Source: Lentzea cavernae
Lineage (GTDB): Bacteria > Actinomycetota > Actinomycetes > Mycobacteriales > Pseudonocardiaceae
Reading direction: 5' to 3'
DNA length: 64,000 nt
Assembly: GCF_014653695.1 (NCBI RefSeq)
Contig: NZ_BNAR01000015.1
Span: forward strand, 123,694 to 187,693
Shown here piece after piece: positions 9,180 to 17,439 of this stretch. The position numbers and the translations under genes are program-made. Every line of letters starts with the position of its first letter. Positions within the stretch are counted from its first letter, which is position 1. The notes beneath the pieces were generated by a model, which did no database searches, was not told the origin of the DNA, and saw only the letters and a list, made by a program, of their open reading frames with translations.

Positions 9180-9886
9180 CAGGAGTCTGCTTTCTCCGGC
9201 TCCTGCGCCGGTGTCTCCGGCGGCGGGGCGAGATAGGTGACGGTCAGGAACTGGATGCTGCGCGCGCTGATGCTCACAGCACCGACGTTGTTCAACACCC
9301 GCGCGGCTGAGTCCTCACCCGGTTCGCGGTAGGTGATCTCGTCGCGCAAGGTGAGTTCGCGATCTCCCGACTCCTTGCCGACACGGCTGTAGCTGTGCAG
9401 GCGGCCGCTGAGGTATCCCCCGTCGGTCAGATAGCACCCGACGTGGACCGGCACCGAGGCTGGATGCTCCTCGAACAGCAACCACCAGGCCGAGGCGTGG
9501 GGTTCGGTCGACGCGGTGCGGCGAGTTGTCCGCCGCACGAGCGCCTGGACACGGCGGCCCGCAGCGAGATACCCGACCACGACGGCGATTCCCAGCACGG
9601 CTGCCGACCACCCCAGCAACCTGGCGGGATGTGCGGCCAGGTATGCGGACGGTCCGAGTACCAGCTTGCTCAGGTCGACGGCGCTGCCGGGGATCAGCGC
9701 CCACAACCCGCTGACAGCAGCCAGGCCGAGGCCGTCCAGGAGCAGGCCGGTGAACAGGATGGTCAGCGCCTCCTGCAACGCGGTCTCCTCGGCCGCCGGC
9801 CGGTCGCGGGCACGACGGCGCTGGAAGACGAAACCGGGCACGAGCAGCAGGACGAAGATGATCAGCCCGGTGAGGGTCGACGGCAT
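9179..9886 (-). CDS. DUF6338-like membrane protein coupled to the CHAT protease
   Basis: 235 residues. Hydrophobic helices lie at the N-terminus (LTGLIIFVLLLVPGFVF), at about 40-65 and at about 85-107, followed by a roughly 110-residue soluble C-terminal domain (WWLLFEEHPASVPVHVG ... SIQFLTVTYL). The layout resembles DUF6338 proteins; that assignment is from memory. ATG 9886 has GGAGGGAG upstream and a typical membrane N-terminus; the longer open frame to 10279 runs through the divergent small genes and is not credible. It shares a TGATG junction with the CHAT gene, so a membrane-anchored partner, regulator or substrate of the protease is the simplest idea. Confidence 0.75.
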   Translation of the reverse strand: MPSTLTGLIIFVLLLVPGFVFQRRRARDRPAAEETALQEALTILFTGLLLDGLGLAAVSGLWALIPGSAVDLSKLVLGPSAYLAAHPARLLGWSAAVLGIAVVVGYLAAGRRVQALVRRTTRRTASTEPHASAWWLLFEEHPASVPVHVGCYLTDGGYLSGRLHSYSRVGKESGDRELTLRDEITYREPGEDSAARVLNNVGAVSISARSIQFLTVTYLAPPPETPAQEPEKADS

Positions 9887-9981
9887 CTCGGCTCCCTCCG
9901 CGAGTGCAAGACCAGATTGCCGATTGCGATTTCCGGACCGAAGTTGCGAACCTGGTCCCCGACCGCAGAGGAGAGTAGACC

Positions 9982-10158
9982 ATGGACGACAGAACCGATG
10001 GCGAAACCACGGACGACTTCGAATTCGCCGACGAACTCCGCACCCACAGGAAGAAGGTCGAACAGCAGATCCCGATCTCCGAGGGACTTCCCGAGGCTTC
10101 ATCTCCCACGAATCCGCCGAGGCTCCGCGGCTTCCGACCGAGTGAGCCGAACGAGTGA
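9982..10158 (+). CDS. Small acidic hypothetical protein (58 aa)
   Basis: ATG with a good GGAGAG ribosome binding site seven bases upstream. The frame starts MDDRTDGETTDDFEFADELR and ends PSEPNE before TGA. It is charged, without hydrophobic segments; a short amphipathic part (ELRTHRKKVEQQI) precedes a Pro-rich tail. It is divergent from the CHAT operon across a 95-bp gap and precedes the small membrane protein. No family recognised. Confidence 0.5.
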   Translation: MDDRTDGETTDDFEFADELRTHRKKVEQQIPISEGLPEASSPTNPPRLRGFRPSEPNE

Positions 10159-10256
10159 ATCCGCCGGAGGCACACACCAAGAGGTAACGCCATGTCGGCG
10201 TTTTCGATGAACCCTCACACACGGAATCGGAAGCTATAAGGAAAGGCCAGGACGGC

Positions 10257-10547
10257 ATGGGAGCCGCATTCGGGATCACCTACTTCATCGGCATGCTCGT
10301 CTCGGCCGGGGTCGGCCGATCCCGCGCCGGCATCAGCCAGCGAGGCAGCTTGTCCCTGCTCACCATTCTGATGAGCCTGCCCTGGTTCCTGACTCAGATG
10401 GCCACGATGTTCGTGTGGCCCATCGTTCTCGGCGTCTGGCTGGCGCGCGGCAAGCCGAAGTCACCGTGGCGCGCGATGAACACAGGGGACGGCACCGTGA
10501 TCATTCGGCGCACGGAGAGCTTGAACCTGCCACAGCAGCAACGATAA
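10257..10547 (+). CDS. Small membrane protein next to the CHAT locus (96 aa)
   Basis: Two hydrophobic segments (FGITYFIGMLVSAGVG, residues about 5-20; LLTILMSLPWFLTQMATMFVWPIVLGVWLA, about 34-63) separated by a basic turn, then a polar C-terminal tail ending NLPQQQR. AAGGAAAGG lies about ten bases before the ATG. It ends about 40 bp before a strong terminator. The size and hydrophobic pair would suit a small membrane effector or a protease-controlled switch, but nothing in the sequence proves it. Confidence 0.6.
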   Translation: MGAAFGITYFIGMLVSAGVGRSRAGISQRGSLSLLTILMSLPWFLTQMATMFVWPIVLGVWLARGKPKSPWRAMNTGDGTVIIRRTESLNLPQQQR

Positions 10548-10588
10548 GCATTCTATTCCACGCAGAAACATCGCCGGCAAACGACTGC

Positions 10589-10620
10589 GGGGGGTGACCG
10601 TTAATAACCGGTCACCCCCC
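10589..10620. terminator. Bidirectional hairpin terminator
   Basis: Perfect 12-bp stem GGGGGGTGACCG / CGGTCACCCCCC with an 8-nt AT-rich loop, between the small membrane protein gene and the convergent mmsA. Confidence 0.85.
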
Positions 10621-10643
10621 CCGTTAGGCCCTGCTCTGCGACT

Positions 10644-12143
10644 CTAGGTGTTCTGCGGGAACCCCAGGTTCACGCCACCGTGCGACGGGTCGAGCCAGCG
10701 CGAGGTGACGACCTTCGAGCGGGTGAAGAAATGCACCCCGTGCGGCCCGTAAGCGTGCGCGTCGCCGAACAACGATTCCTTCCAGCCGCCGAACGAGTAG
10801 TAGGCCACCGGCACGGGGATCGGCACGTTCACGCCGACCATGCCGACCTCGATCTCGTTCTGGAACCGGCGGGCCGCGCCACCGTCGTTGGTGAAGATCG
10901 CGGTGCCGTTGCCGTACCGGTTGCTGTTGACCACCTCGACGGCTTCTTCGTAGGTGTCGCGGCGGACCACCGAGAGGACCGGGCCGAAGATCTCGTCGGT
11001 GTAGATCGTCATGTCCGTGCCGACGTGGTCGAAGAGCGTCGGGCCGAGCCAGAACCCGCTCGCGTCACCGTCGATCGGGTGGTCGCGGCCGTCGACCGCG
11101 AGCACCGCGCCCTCGGACACGCCGGCGTCCAAATAGGACGTGACCTTGTCCCTGTGCACGCCGGTGACCAGGGGTCCCATTTCGCAGGAGGCGCCGGAAC
11201 CGACCTTCACGTCGGCGATCCGCGACTTGATCCGCTCGACCAGCGAGTCGCCCACCTCGCCCACGGCGACGACGACCGAGATCGCCATGCACCGCTCCCC
11301 CGCCGACCCGAAGCCGGCCGAGACGGCGGCGTCGGCGGCCAGGTCGAGGTCGGCGTCGGGGAGGACGACCATGTGGTTCTTGGCGCCGCCCAGGGCCTGC
11401 ACGCGCTTGCCGTGGGAGGTGCCGGTCTCGTAGACGTACCGGGCGATCGGGGTGGAGCCGACGAACGAGATCGCTTTGACGTCCGGGTGTTCCAGCAGGC
11501 GGTCGACGGCCACCTTGTCGCCGTGCACGACGTTCAGGACGCCGTCCGGGAGGCCTGCCTCGGCGAAGAGCTCGGCGATGAAGTTCGACGACGAAGGGTC
11601 CTTTTCGGACGGTTTGAGCACCACCGCGTTGCCGCAAGCGATTGCGGTCGGCACGAACCACAGCGGGACCATCGCGGGGAAGTTGAACGGCGAGATGACG
11701 CCGACCACGCCCACGGGCTGCTGGATCGAGTAGACGTCGACGCGGGTCGACGCGTTCTCGCTGAAACCGCCCTTGAGCAGCTGCGGGATCCCGCACGCGT
11801 ACTCGACCGACTCCAGCGCGCGCTGGATCTCGCCGCCGGCGTCGGACACGACCTTGCCGTGCTCCGCCGACACGATCTTCGCCAGGTCGCCCTTGCGGTC
11901 GTTGAGCAGCTCGCGGAACTTGAACATCACGGTCGTGCGCTGCGCCAGAGAAGCGTTCCGCCAGGACGCAAACGCTTCCGCGGCCGACGACACCGCCGCG
12001 TCCACTTCGGACACCGAGGCGAAGGCGACCTGCTGGGCCACCTTGCCGGTCGTCGGGTCGTAGACGTCACCGAGGCGTTGCGGGGAGTCGTCCCAGGGCT
12101 TGCCGTTGATCCAGTGCTTGATCCACTTCTGGGCATTGATCAC
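10644..12143 (-). CDS. mmsA: (Methyl)malonate-semialdehyde dehydrogenase, CoA-acylating
   Basis: Oxidises malonate or methylmalonate semialdehyde to acetyl- or propionyl-CoA with NAD+ and CoA; used in valine, beta-alanine and thymine breakdown. 499 residues, full length. Visible are PFNFPAMVPLWFVP, the cofactor-site SFVGSTPIARYV, and catalytic Cys285 in GSAGERCMAIS, the family variant of the ALDH Cys motif. GTG start; the first 4 bp overlap the stop of the upstream aminotransferase (GTGA). In this context it is expected to finish beta-alanine or beta-aminoisobutyrate catabolism. Confidence 0.95.
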   Translation of the reverse strand: MINAQKWIKHWINGKPWDDSPQRLGDVYDPTTGKVAQQVAFASVSEVDAAVSSAAEAFASWRNASLAQRTTVMFKFRELLNDRKGDLAKIVSAEHGKVVSDAGGEIQRALESVEYACGIPQLLKGGFSENASTRVDVYSIQQPVGVVGVISPFNFPAMVPLWFVPTAIACGNAVVLKPSEKDPSSSNFIAELFAEAGLPDGVLNVVHGDKVAVDRLLEHPDVKAISFVGSTPIARYVYETGTSHGKRVQALGGAKNHMVVLPDADLDLAADAAVSAGFGSAGERCMAISVVVAVGEVGDSLVERIKSRIADVKVGSGASCEMGPLVTGVHRDKVTSYLDAGVSEGAVLAVDGRDHPIDGDASGFWLGPTLFDHVGTDMTIYTDEIFGPVLSVVRRDTYEEAVEVVNSNRYGNGTAIFTNDGGAARRFQNEIEVGMVGVNVPIPVPVAYYSFGGWKESLFGDAHAYGPHGVHFFTRSKVVTSRWLDPSHGGVNLGFPQNT

Positions 12144-13423
12144 GCCTTCTCCACCGCCTGCGCCAGAATTCCCAAGGCCTCTTCCAGCTCGTCCTCGGTC
12201 AGCGTCATCGGCGGGGCCAGGCGGATCACGTTGCCGTACAGGCCCCCCTTGCCGACGAGCAGGCCGCGGGCCTTCGACTCTGCGAGCACCGTCGAAGCGG
12301 CAGCGGCGTTCGGCTCGCCCTCGGGGCCGACGAACTCGACTCCGACCATCAGGCCCTTGCCGCGCACGTCGCCGATCACCGGGTGCTTCTCGGCCAGTTC
12401 GCGCAGGCCGCCGAGCAGCCGCGAGCCGAGCTTGGCCGCGTTGGCCTGCAGGTCGTGGTCGAGCAGGTAGTTCACGGTGGCGAGCGCTCCGGCCGTGGAG
12501 ACCGGGTTGCCGCCGAACGTGGAGATCGAGTTGGCGTTGATCGTGTCCATCAGGTCGCCGCGCGCGACCACGCCGCCGATCGCGAGACCGTTGCCGAGGC
12601 CCTTGGCGAACGTCATCGCGTCCGGCACCACGTCGTGCGCCTGGATGCCCCAGAAGTGCTCGCCGGTGCGGCCCCAGCCGGTCTGCACCTCGTCGGAGAT
12701 GAACAGGATCCCGTACTCGTCCAGGACGTCCTTGAACGCGCGGAACAGGCCGTCAGGCGGGGAGGTGAAGCCGCCGACGCCCTGGATCGGCTCGGCGATC
12801 ATGCAGGCGACGTCGCCGGACGTGGTGGTCTCGATGATCTCGCGCAGGTCGTCGACGCACGCCTTGATGTAGTCGGCGTCGGTAAAGGACTTGAACGGGC
12901 TGCGGTAGCGGTAGCCGCCGTGCACCCAGCTGACCTTGATCGGCGACAGCGCGGACGCCGACCAGCCGCGGTTGCCCGTGATGGCGATCGTGGCGAACGC
13001 ACGGCCGTGGTAGCTGTTGCGCAGCGCCAGCACCTGTTCGCTGCGGCGCGCCTGGGTGGCGAGCATCAACGCGGTCTCGTTGGCCTCGGTGCCGGAGTTG
13101 GTGAAGAACACCTTGGCGTCCGGGATGCCGCTCAGCTCCGCGATCTTCTCGGCGAGCTCGATCTGGTTCTTGATCAGGTAGAGCGTGGAGCTGTGCAGCA
13201 CGCCCGTGTCGAGCTGCGACCGGATCGCGTCGCTGATCTCGGCCACGTCGTAGCCGATGGCGTTGGTCAGGATGCCCGCGAAGAAGTCCAGGTAGGTCGT
13301 GCCCTCGCGGTCGGTCACCCGGCGCCCGGAGGCGCTCGCGATCTCGATGGGCTCGTCGTAGTAGAGGGCCAGCCACTTCGGCATCACCGCGCGGTGACGT
13401 GCCAGCAGCTCCTTGTGGGCCAT
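12140..13423 (-). CDS. Class-III aminotransferase, probable beta-alanine / omega-amino acid type
   Basis: PLP-dependent fold-type I enzyme of 427 residues. It has FTNSGTEANETALM near residue 107, the SYHGR ring-stacking region, EPIQGVGG, the ISDEVQTGWGRTG motif and Schiff-base Lys274 in TFAKGLGNGL. The immediate downstream gene is malonate-semialdehyde dehydrogenase (4-bp overlap) and the divergent gene is a PucR regulator, so transfer of the amino group from beta-alanine or beta-aminoisobutyrate is the likely job. GABA, ornithine or alanine-glyoxylate activity cannot be excluded from sequence alone. Confidence 0.88.
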   Translation of the reverse strand: MAHKELLARHRAVMPKWLALYYDEPIEIASASGRRVTDREGTTYLDFFAGILTNAIGYDVAEISDAIRSQLDTGVLHSSTLYLIKNQIELAEKIAELSGIPDAKVFFTNSGTEANETALMLATQARRSEQVLALRNSYHGRAFATIAITGNRGWSASALSPIKVSWVHGGYRYRSPFKSFTDADYIKACVDDLREIIETTTSGDVACMIAEPIQGVGGFTSPPDGLFRAFKDVLDEYGILFISDEVQTGWGRTGEHFWGIQAHDVVPDAMTFAKGLGNGLAIGGVVARGDLMDTINANSISTFGGNPVSTAGALATVNYLLDHDLQANAAKLGSRLLGGLRELAEKHPVIGDVRGKGLMVGVEFVGPEGEPNAAAASTVLAESKARGLLVGKGGLYGNVIRLAPPMTLTEDELEEALGILAQAVEKA

Positions 13424-13545
13424 CTCGCCTCCAGGGGTCTACGCCTTGCCAAGAGAGACCGACACAGCGGAGTCTGCTGGCGCGCGGGCTCAGCCGCCAT
13501 GCACAACCTGTACCCGGATCGGCTGGTTGGCATTACGTTGTGTCC

Positions 13546-15138
13546 ATGTACCCGACGGTCGCCGAAGTCGTCGCGCTGCCGGTGATCCGGCAGGGGAAGC
13601 CCCGGCTCGTGGCGGGGTCCGCCGGCCTGAACCGCAGGGTGCGGTGGGTGCACGTGGCGGAGATCGCGGACATCGCGCCGTTGCTGCGCGGCGGCGAACT
13701 GGTGCTCACGACCGGTGTGATGCTGCCCGAGTCCGGTCTCGCCCGGTACGTCGAGGAACTGGCCGCCGTGGGTTGCGCCGGGCTGGTGGTCGAGCTGGGG
13801 CGGCGGTGGCGCGACGACGTGCCGGCCGCGCTGGTCACCGAGGCCGAACGGCACGGGCTGCCCCTGGTCACGCTGACCGAGGAGACCAAGTACGTCGCCG
13901 TGACCGAGGCCGTCGTGGGGCTGATCGTGGACGCCCAGCTCGCCGAGCTGCGAGCCGCGGAGCAGGTGCACGAAACGTTCACGGCGCTGACGGTCGCGGG
14001 CGCCGAACCGTCCGAGGTGCTGCGCGAGGTGGCGCGGACGTCCGGACTGTCGGTCGTGCTGGAGACGCTGGGGCACGAGGTGCTCGCCTACGACGCGGCG
14101 GGCAACGACCCCGTGACGCTGCTGGACGACTGGGCGGCGCGCTCGCGGGCCGTCACGGTGACCGAGCGGACCGCCTACGACGTGGCCTCCGGCTGGTTGA
14201 TCACGATCGTCGGGGCGCGCGGGGCGGACTGGGGCCGGCTCGTGATGGTCTCCCCGGAGGCGCCACCGCACCGGCACGTCGTGGTCGCCGAACGCGCCGC
14301 GTCGGCGTTGGCCGTGCATCGGCTCGTGGCGCGCGACCGGGAGTCGCTGGAACGCCAGACGCACCGGACGTTGCTGGCCCAGCTGCTCGGCCAGTCACCG
14401 CAGGCACCGGATCTCGGCGCGCGGGCGGCGGCGCTGGGCGTTCCGCTGGAACGGCGGCAGCTCATCGGCGTGGCGGTCCGGCCGGTGTCCGTGCTGCAGG
14501 GGCAGACGCTCGCCACGCAGGAGGTCCTGCGGGATCTCGCCGAGGCGACGGCGCTGGCGGGCCGGCGCGTGACGGTCGCGGCGCTGGTCGGCGTCGTGGA
14601 CGACACGTCGGTGCGGGCGCTGCTGTCGGTGCCGATGACCGTCGGCGTGGAAGGGGTCCTGCGCAAGGTCGCCCGCGAGGTCCACCGGACGGCGGCCTCG
14701 CCCGTGGTCATCGCCGTCGGCACGACCGTGACGTCCACAACGGACGTTCGGCGTTCGCTCGGCGAGGCCGCGCACGTGGCGGGGGCGGCGCTGCGAGCAC
14801 CGGGAAGCCAGCTCTACCACCGGCTCGACGACGTCCGGCTGCGCGGGCTGCTGCACCTGCTGCGCGAGGACGAACGGGTTCGGGCGTTCGCGGACCGCGA
14901 GCTCGGGCCGTTGCTGGCACGGGACTCGGCGCAAGGGTCACGGCTCGTCGAGCTGCTGCGGTGCCTGTGCGAGAACGGTGGCAACAAGTCGGCTGCGGCC
15001 GCGGCGGCACACCTGTCGCGCACGGCCTACTACCAGCAGCTGGGGCGGATCGAACAGGTCCTCGGCGTCTCGCTGGAGGACCCGGAGTCCGTGCTCTCGC
15101 TCTACGTCGCCCTGCTGGTACACGAAATGGGCCCGTGA
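13546..15138 (+). CDS. PucR-family transcriptional regulator (pyrimidine/beta-alanine block)
   Basis: 530 residues: N-terminal PucR domain (TVAEVVALPVIRQG ... GGELVLTTGVMLPE), a central GGDEF-like domain and a C-terminal HTH_30-type helix-turn-helix (NGGNKSAAAAAAHLSRTAYYQQLGRIE). PucR proteins activate purine, nitrogen or amine catabolic genes on binding a pathway metabolite. It is divergent from the aminotransferase-mmsA pair across 122 bp, which makes that pair the likely target. ATG 13546 is the start; the longer upstream frame would run into the divergent promoter. Confidence 0.9.
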   Translation: MYPTVAEVVALPVIRQGKPRLVAGSAGLNRRVRWVHVAEIADIAPLLRGGELVLTTGVMLPESGLARYVEELAAVGCAGLVVELGRRWRDDVPAALVTEAERHGLPLVTLTEETKYVAVTEAVVGLIVDAQLAELRAAEQVHETFTALTVAGAEPSEVLREVARTSGLSVVLETLGHEVLAYDAAGNDPVTLLDDWAARSRAVTVTERTAYDVASGWLITIVGARGADWGRLVMVSPEAPPHRHVVVAERAASALAVHRLVARDRESLERQTHRTLLAQLLGQSPQAPDLGARAAALGVPLERRQLIGVAVRPVSVLQGQTLATQEVLRDLAEATALAGRRVTVAALVGVVDDTSVRALLSVPMTVGVEGVLRKVAREVHRTAASPVVIAVGTTVTSTTDVRRSLGEAAHVAGAALRAPGSQLYHRLDDVRLRGLLHLLREDERVRAFADRELGPLLARDSAQGSRLVELLRCLCENGGNKSAAAAAAHLSRTAYYQQLGRIEQVLGVSLEDPESVLSLYVALLVHEMGP

Positions 15139-15156
15139 GCGCGCACGGGCCCATTT
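15125..15156. terminator. Bidirectional hairpin terminator
   Basis: Perfect 13-bp stem AAATGGGCCCGTG / CACGGGCCCATTT with a 6-nt loop. It begins inside the last codons of the PucR gene and is followed by T-rich sequence; it also faces the 3' end of the convergent secreted-protein gene. Confidence 0.85.
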
Positions 15157-15169
15157 TCGACGTGTGAAC

Positions 15170-15625
15170 TCAGCCGTTGATGGTCGGCAGGACGCCGGAC
15201 AGCACGGTCGGGTTCGGCACGGCGCCTTCGGTGGGCAGGCCGGTCGGCACGGGGGCCTTGACCGAGCCGAGGTGCGTGTTGCCGCCGTGAGCCTCGGGGG
15301 TCTTCACGTCGGGCAGGGCGTCCAGGCCGGGCGTGGCCGGGAGCGAGCGCTCCGCGGCGGCGGCCGGGAGGGCGGGGACGGGCAGGGCACCGGCCACGGG
15401 CAGGTCGCTCGCCACGGGCGCGCCGACGTGCGGCAGCTGGACCGCGGAGGCGGCGTCGAGGGGGTTCGCGAGCTGGCCGGCGTCGGCGACGAGCTTGTCC
15501 GCGCCGACGTCGGGAAGACCGCCGCCCAGCTGCGGGAGCTCGGCGGCGCTGGCGGAACCCGCGAGGAGCGGGGCCGCGCTGGCGGCGAGCAGGGCGGCGG
15601 CACGGAACAGTCCGGAACGGGACAC
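15170..15625 (-). CDS. Secreted Pro/Ala-rich hypothetical protein
   Basis: 151 residues with a Sec signal peptide (SRSGLFRAAALLAASAAPLLAGSASAA, likely cut after ASAA) and a low-complexity Ala/Pro/Leu/Gly mature part with no recognised domain. GTG 15625 is chosen over TTG 15637 because GAGG sits about seven bases upstream of it and the signal peptide starts there. It could be a small wall-associated protein; function unknown. Confidence 0.7.
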   Translation of the reverse strand: MSRSGLFRAAALLAASAAPLLAGSASAAELPQLGGGLPDVGADKLVADAGQLANPLDAASAVQLPHVGAPVASDLPVAGALPVPALPAAAAERSLPATPGLDALPDVKTPEAHGGNTHLGSVKAPVPTGLPTEGAVPNPTVLSGVLPTING

Positions 15626-15753
15626 AGTTTTCCTCAATCTGGTTTTGGGGACCGATCTTCGATTTCATCGGCGCGTTCGGTTCGCGAATTAACCCGCTCG
15701 ATCGGGTGGTGAGGGTTTGCACCTCACGCCACGGGAGGTCCTGCGGTCGTCGT

Positions 15754-16026
15754 GTGACCCGTTGGAGCGTCGGTGACCTGGCAAAGGCGAGCGGGCCGAC
15801 CGTTCCCACCACGACGAGATCGGACTGGTCGTCGCCTTCCGAGCGCACCGCATCCGGTCACCGTCGGTACACACCGGACGATGTTCGCCGCCTCTATCAG
15901 GTGAGGTCGTTCTGTCGCTCGGGGAAGTCCGACCGGCACTGTCCCGTTCGGACTCGCTGCGGTCGCGCCTCACCTCGTTGCTCGACGGGCGCACGACCGG
16001 GTCCCTTCTGTCCACTGTGGACATGA
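15754..16026 (+). pseudogene. Decayed MerR-family regulator
   Basis: Fragments of a MerR helix-turn-helix protein occur in three different frames in the right order. TRWSVGDLAKASG...TV is in one frame. HHDEIGLVV (from about 15811) is in a second. SERTASGHRRYTPDDVRRLYQV returns to the first frame. VLSLGEVRPALSRSDSLRSR...LTSLLDG (from about 15907) is in another. Small deletions have removed most of the wing/recognition segment and broken the frame at least twice, and no full effector domain follows. The order of parts matches intact MerR/TipA-like proteins, so this is a remnant rather than a new gene. Confidence 0.75.
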
Positions 16027-16110
16027 CGTCCGGCGCGAGGTTCACCGGCGGCGATCTGATCCGCCGAAACCCATCTCGCGGCCGACAGCAGCCCGCTAGG
16101 GTCGAGACCT

Positions 16111-16770
16111 GTGAGCCGACGTCCGTCAGACGACCAGCCGAACGTCCGGAACAGCGTCGAGAACAGCACCGTGAGCGGGCAGGTCGTCCAGGCCGGGTCG
16201 ATCTCCGGCGGCGTGCACCACCACACGACGAACGTGGGTTCGCAGCACTTCACGGTGAACGTGGGCGCTCCGGGCCACGCCGCGAACGCGCGCTCCCCGA
16301 AGGCCGCCGCGCGCCAGACCTGGGCGGGCGTGGTGTTGCACGCCAAGCTCGCGGCCGCCCTGGCGCCGCCGTTCCTGCTCTCCCTGGTCGTCGTGAGCAC
16401 CGTCAGCTTCCTCACCCGCGGAGCGCACCTCGGCGTGCAACTGTTCCTCGTCGTGACGGTGCTGGCGCTGGTCCTGGCGCTGATCGCCCCGTGGCCGGTG
16501 CTGCGCGAGCGCGGGATCACCGGTCTGCTGGGAGCGGCCCTCGACAGGACGATCCCGCGGTTCGTGAAGGCGCTGCCCCTGCACGCGCTGGTCCAGTTCG
16601 GCGTCTACGTCGTGGCCTGGACCGCGTTGTGGGTGTTCGCGATCGTCAGGGAGCCCTCCGCGAACTCGGAGCGGCCCGAGGCCGCCACCTCGATCTTCGT
16701 GTTCACGTTCCTCGTCCTCTTCGGCGCCCAGACCGGGCGGGCGATCGCGCTCCGCCGCCGGGTTGGGTAG
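16111..16770 (+). CDS. Four-helix membrane protein with N-terminal RHIM-like amyloid motif
   Basis: 219 residues from GTG 16111. Residues 14-38 (NSVENSTVSGQVVQAGSI, then SGGVHHH) match the RHIM-like bacterial amyloid signalling pattern, with core V26-Q27-A28-G29, alternating polar/hydrophobic residues and a trailing His run. After a linker come about four hydrophobic helices (ALAPPFLLSLVVVSTVSFL, VQLFLVVTVLALVLALIA, LVQFGVYVVAWTALWVFAIV, TSIFVFTFLVLFGA). Amyloid motifs of this kind seed prion-like assembly between NLR sensors and membrane-active effectors. A protein with a similar motif on an NB-ARC receptor is encoded 7 kb away. Effector function is inferred. Confidence 0.65.
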   Translation: MSRRPSDDQPNVRNSVENSTVSGQVVQAGSISGGVHHHTTNVGSQHFTVNVGAPGHAANARSPKAAARQTWAGVVLHAKLAAALAPPFLLSLVVVSTVSFLTRGAHLGVQLFLVVTVLALVLALIAPWPVLRERGITGLLGAALDRTIPRFVKALPLHALVQFGVYVVAWTALWVFAIVREPSANSERPEAATSIFVFTFLVLFGAQTGRAIALRRRVG

Positions 16771-16779
16771 AAGTGGGTC

Positions 16780-17403
16780 ATGTCCGCTGATGACGACGCA
16801 CGCCGCCTGCAGGTGGCAGACCCGACAGGCTGGTTCGAGAAGCTCTACGCGGAGGCCGCCGCCGGCACGGCCTCCGTCCCCTGGGACCTCCCCACCCCGC
16901 AACCGCACCTCGTCGAGTGGGCCGAGGGCGTCGACGGCACCGGCAGGCGGGCTCTCGTCGTGGGCTGCGGCTACGGCCGTGACGCGGAGTTCCTGGCCTC
17001 GCTGGGGTTCGAGGTGACCGCGTTCGACATCTCCCCCACCGCCGTGGCGGCCGTCCAGGAGCGCCACCCGTCCTCTCCCGTCTCGTACGTGGTCGCCGAC
17101 CTGCTGAACCCGCCTGCCGAATGGCACCGCGCGTTCGACCTCGTCGTCGAGAACATGACGGTGCAGGCGCTGCCCGTGAACCTGCACGCCGAGGCCGCCG
17201 AGCAGGTGTCGTCGCTGACCGGCTCCGAACTGCTGGTGCTCGCGGTGGCGCGGGACGAGGGCCCCACGCCGGACGGCCCGCCGTGGCCGTTGACGCCCGC
17301 CGAGGTCGAGGCGTTCGCGGGCGACGGCCTGACCTCGCGGTCGATCCGGCGCGACAACGGCAGGTGGGTGGCCGAGTTCGTGCGGCAAGTGGCCATGAAC
17401 TGA
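16780..17403 (+). CDS. SAM-dependent methyltransferase, thiopurine methyltransferase-like
   Basis: 207 residues, class-I Rossmann methyltransferase. It has a TPMT-like N-terminus (WFEKLYAEAAAGTASVPWDL), SAM motif I RALVVGCGYGRDAEFLA, acidic motif II VTAFDIS, and VVADLLNPP followed by FDLVVENMTVQAL. The substrate is not evident. The gene begins 9 bp after the membrane-protein stop, so the two may be co-transcribed. Confidence 0.82.
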   Translation: MSADDDARRLQVADPTGWFEKLYAEAAAGTASVPWDLPTPQPHLVEWAEGVDGTGRRALVVGCGYGRDAEFLASLGFEVTAFDISPTAVAAVQERHPSSPVSYVVADLLNPPAEWHRAFDLVVENMTVQALPVNLHAEAAEQVSSLTGSELLVLAVARDEGPTPDGPPWPLTPAEVEAFAGDGLTSRSIRRDNGRWVAEFVRQVAMN

Positions 17404-17439
17404 CCACTTATGACGGACTTCTGCCGCTTAGCGTGAATC

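Noticed and set aside
9887..10279. N-terminal extension of the DUF6338-like gene to 10279
   Set aside because: It would run antisense through the divergent 58-aa gene and promoter; ATG 9886 has a strong ribosome binding site and a membrane-helix start.
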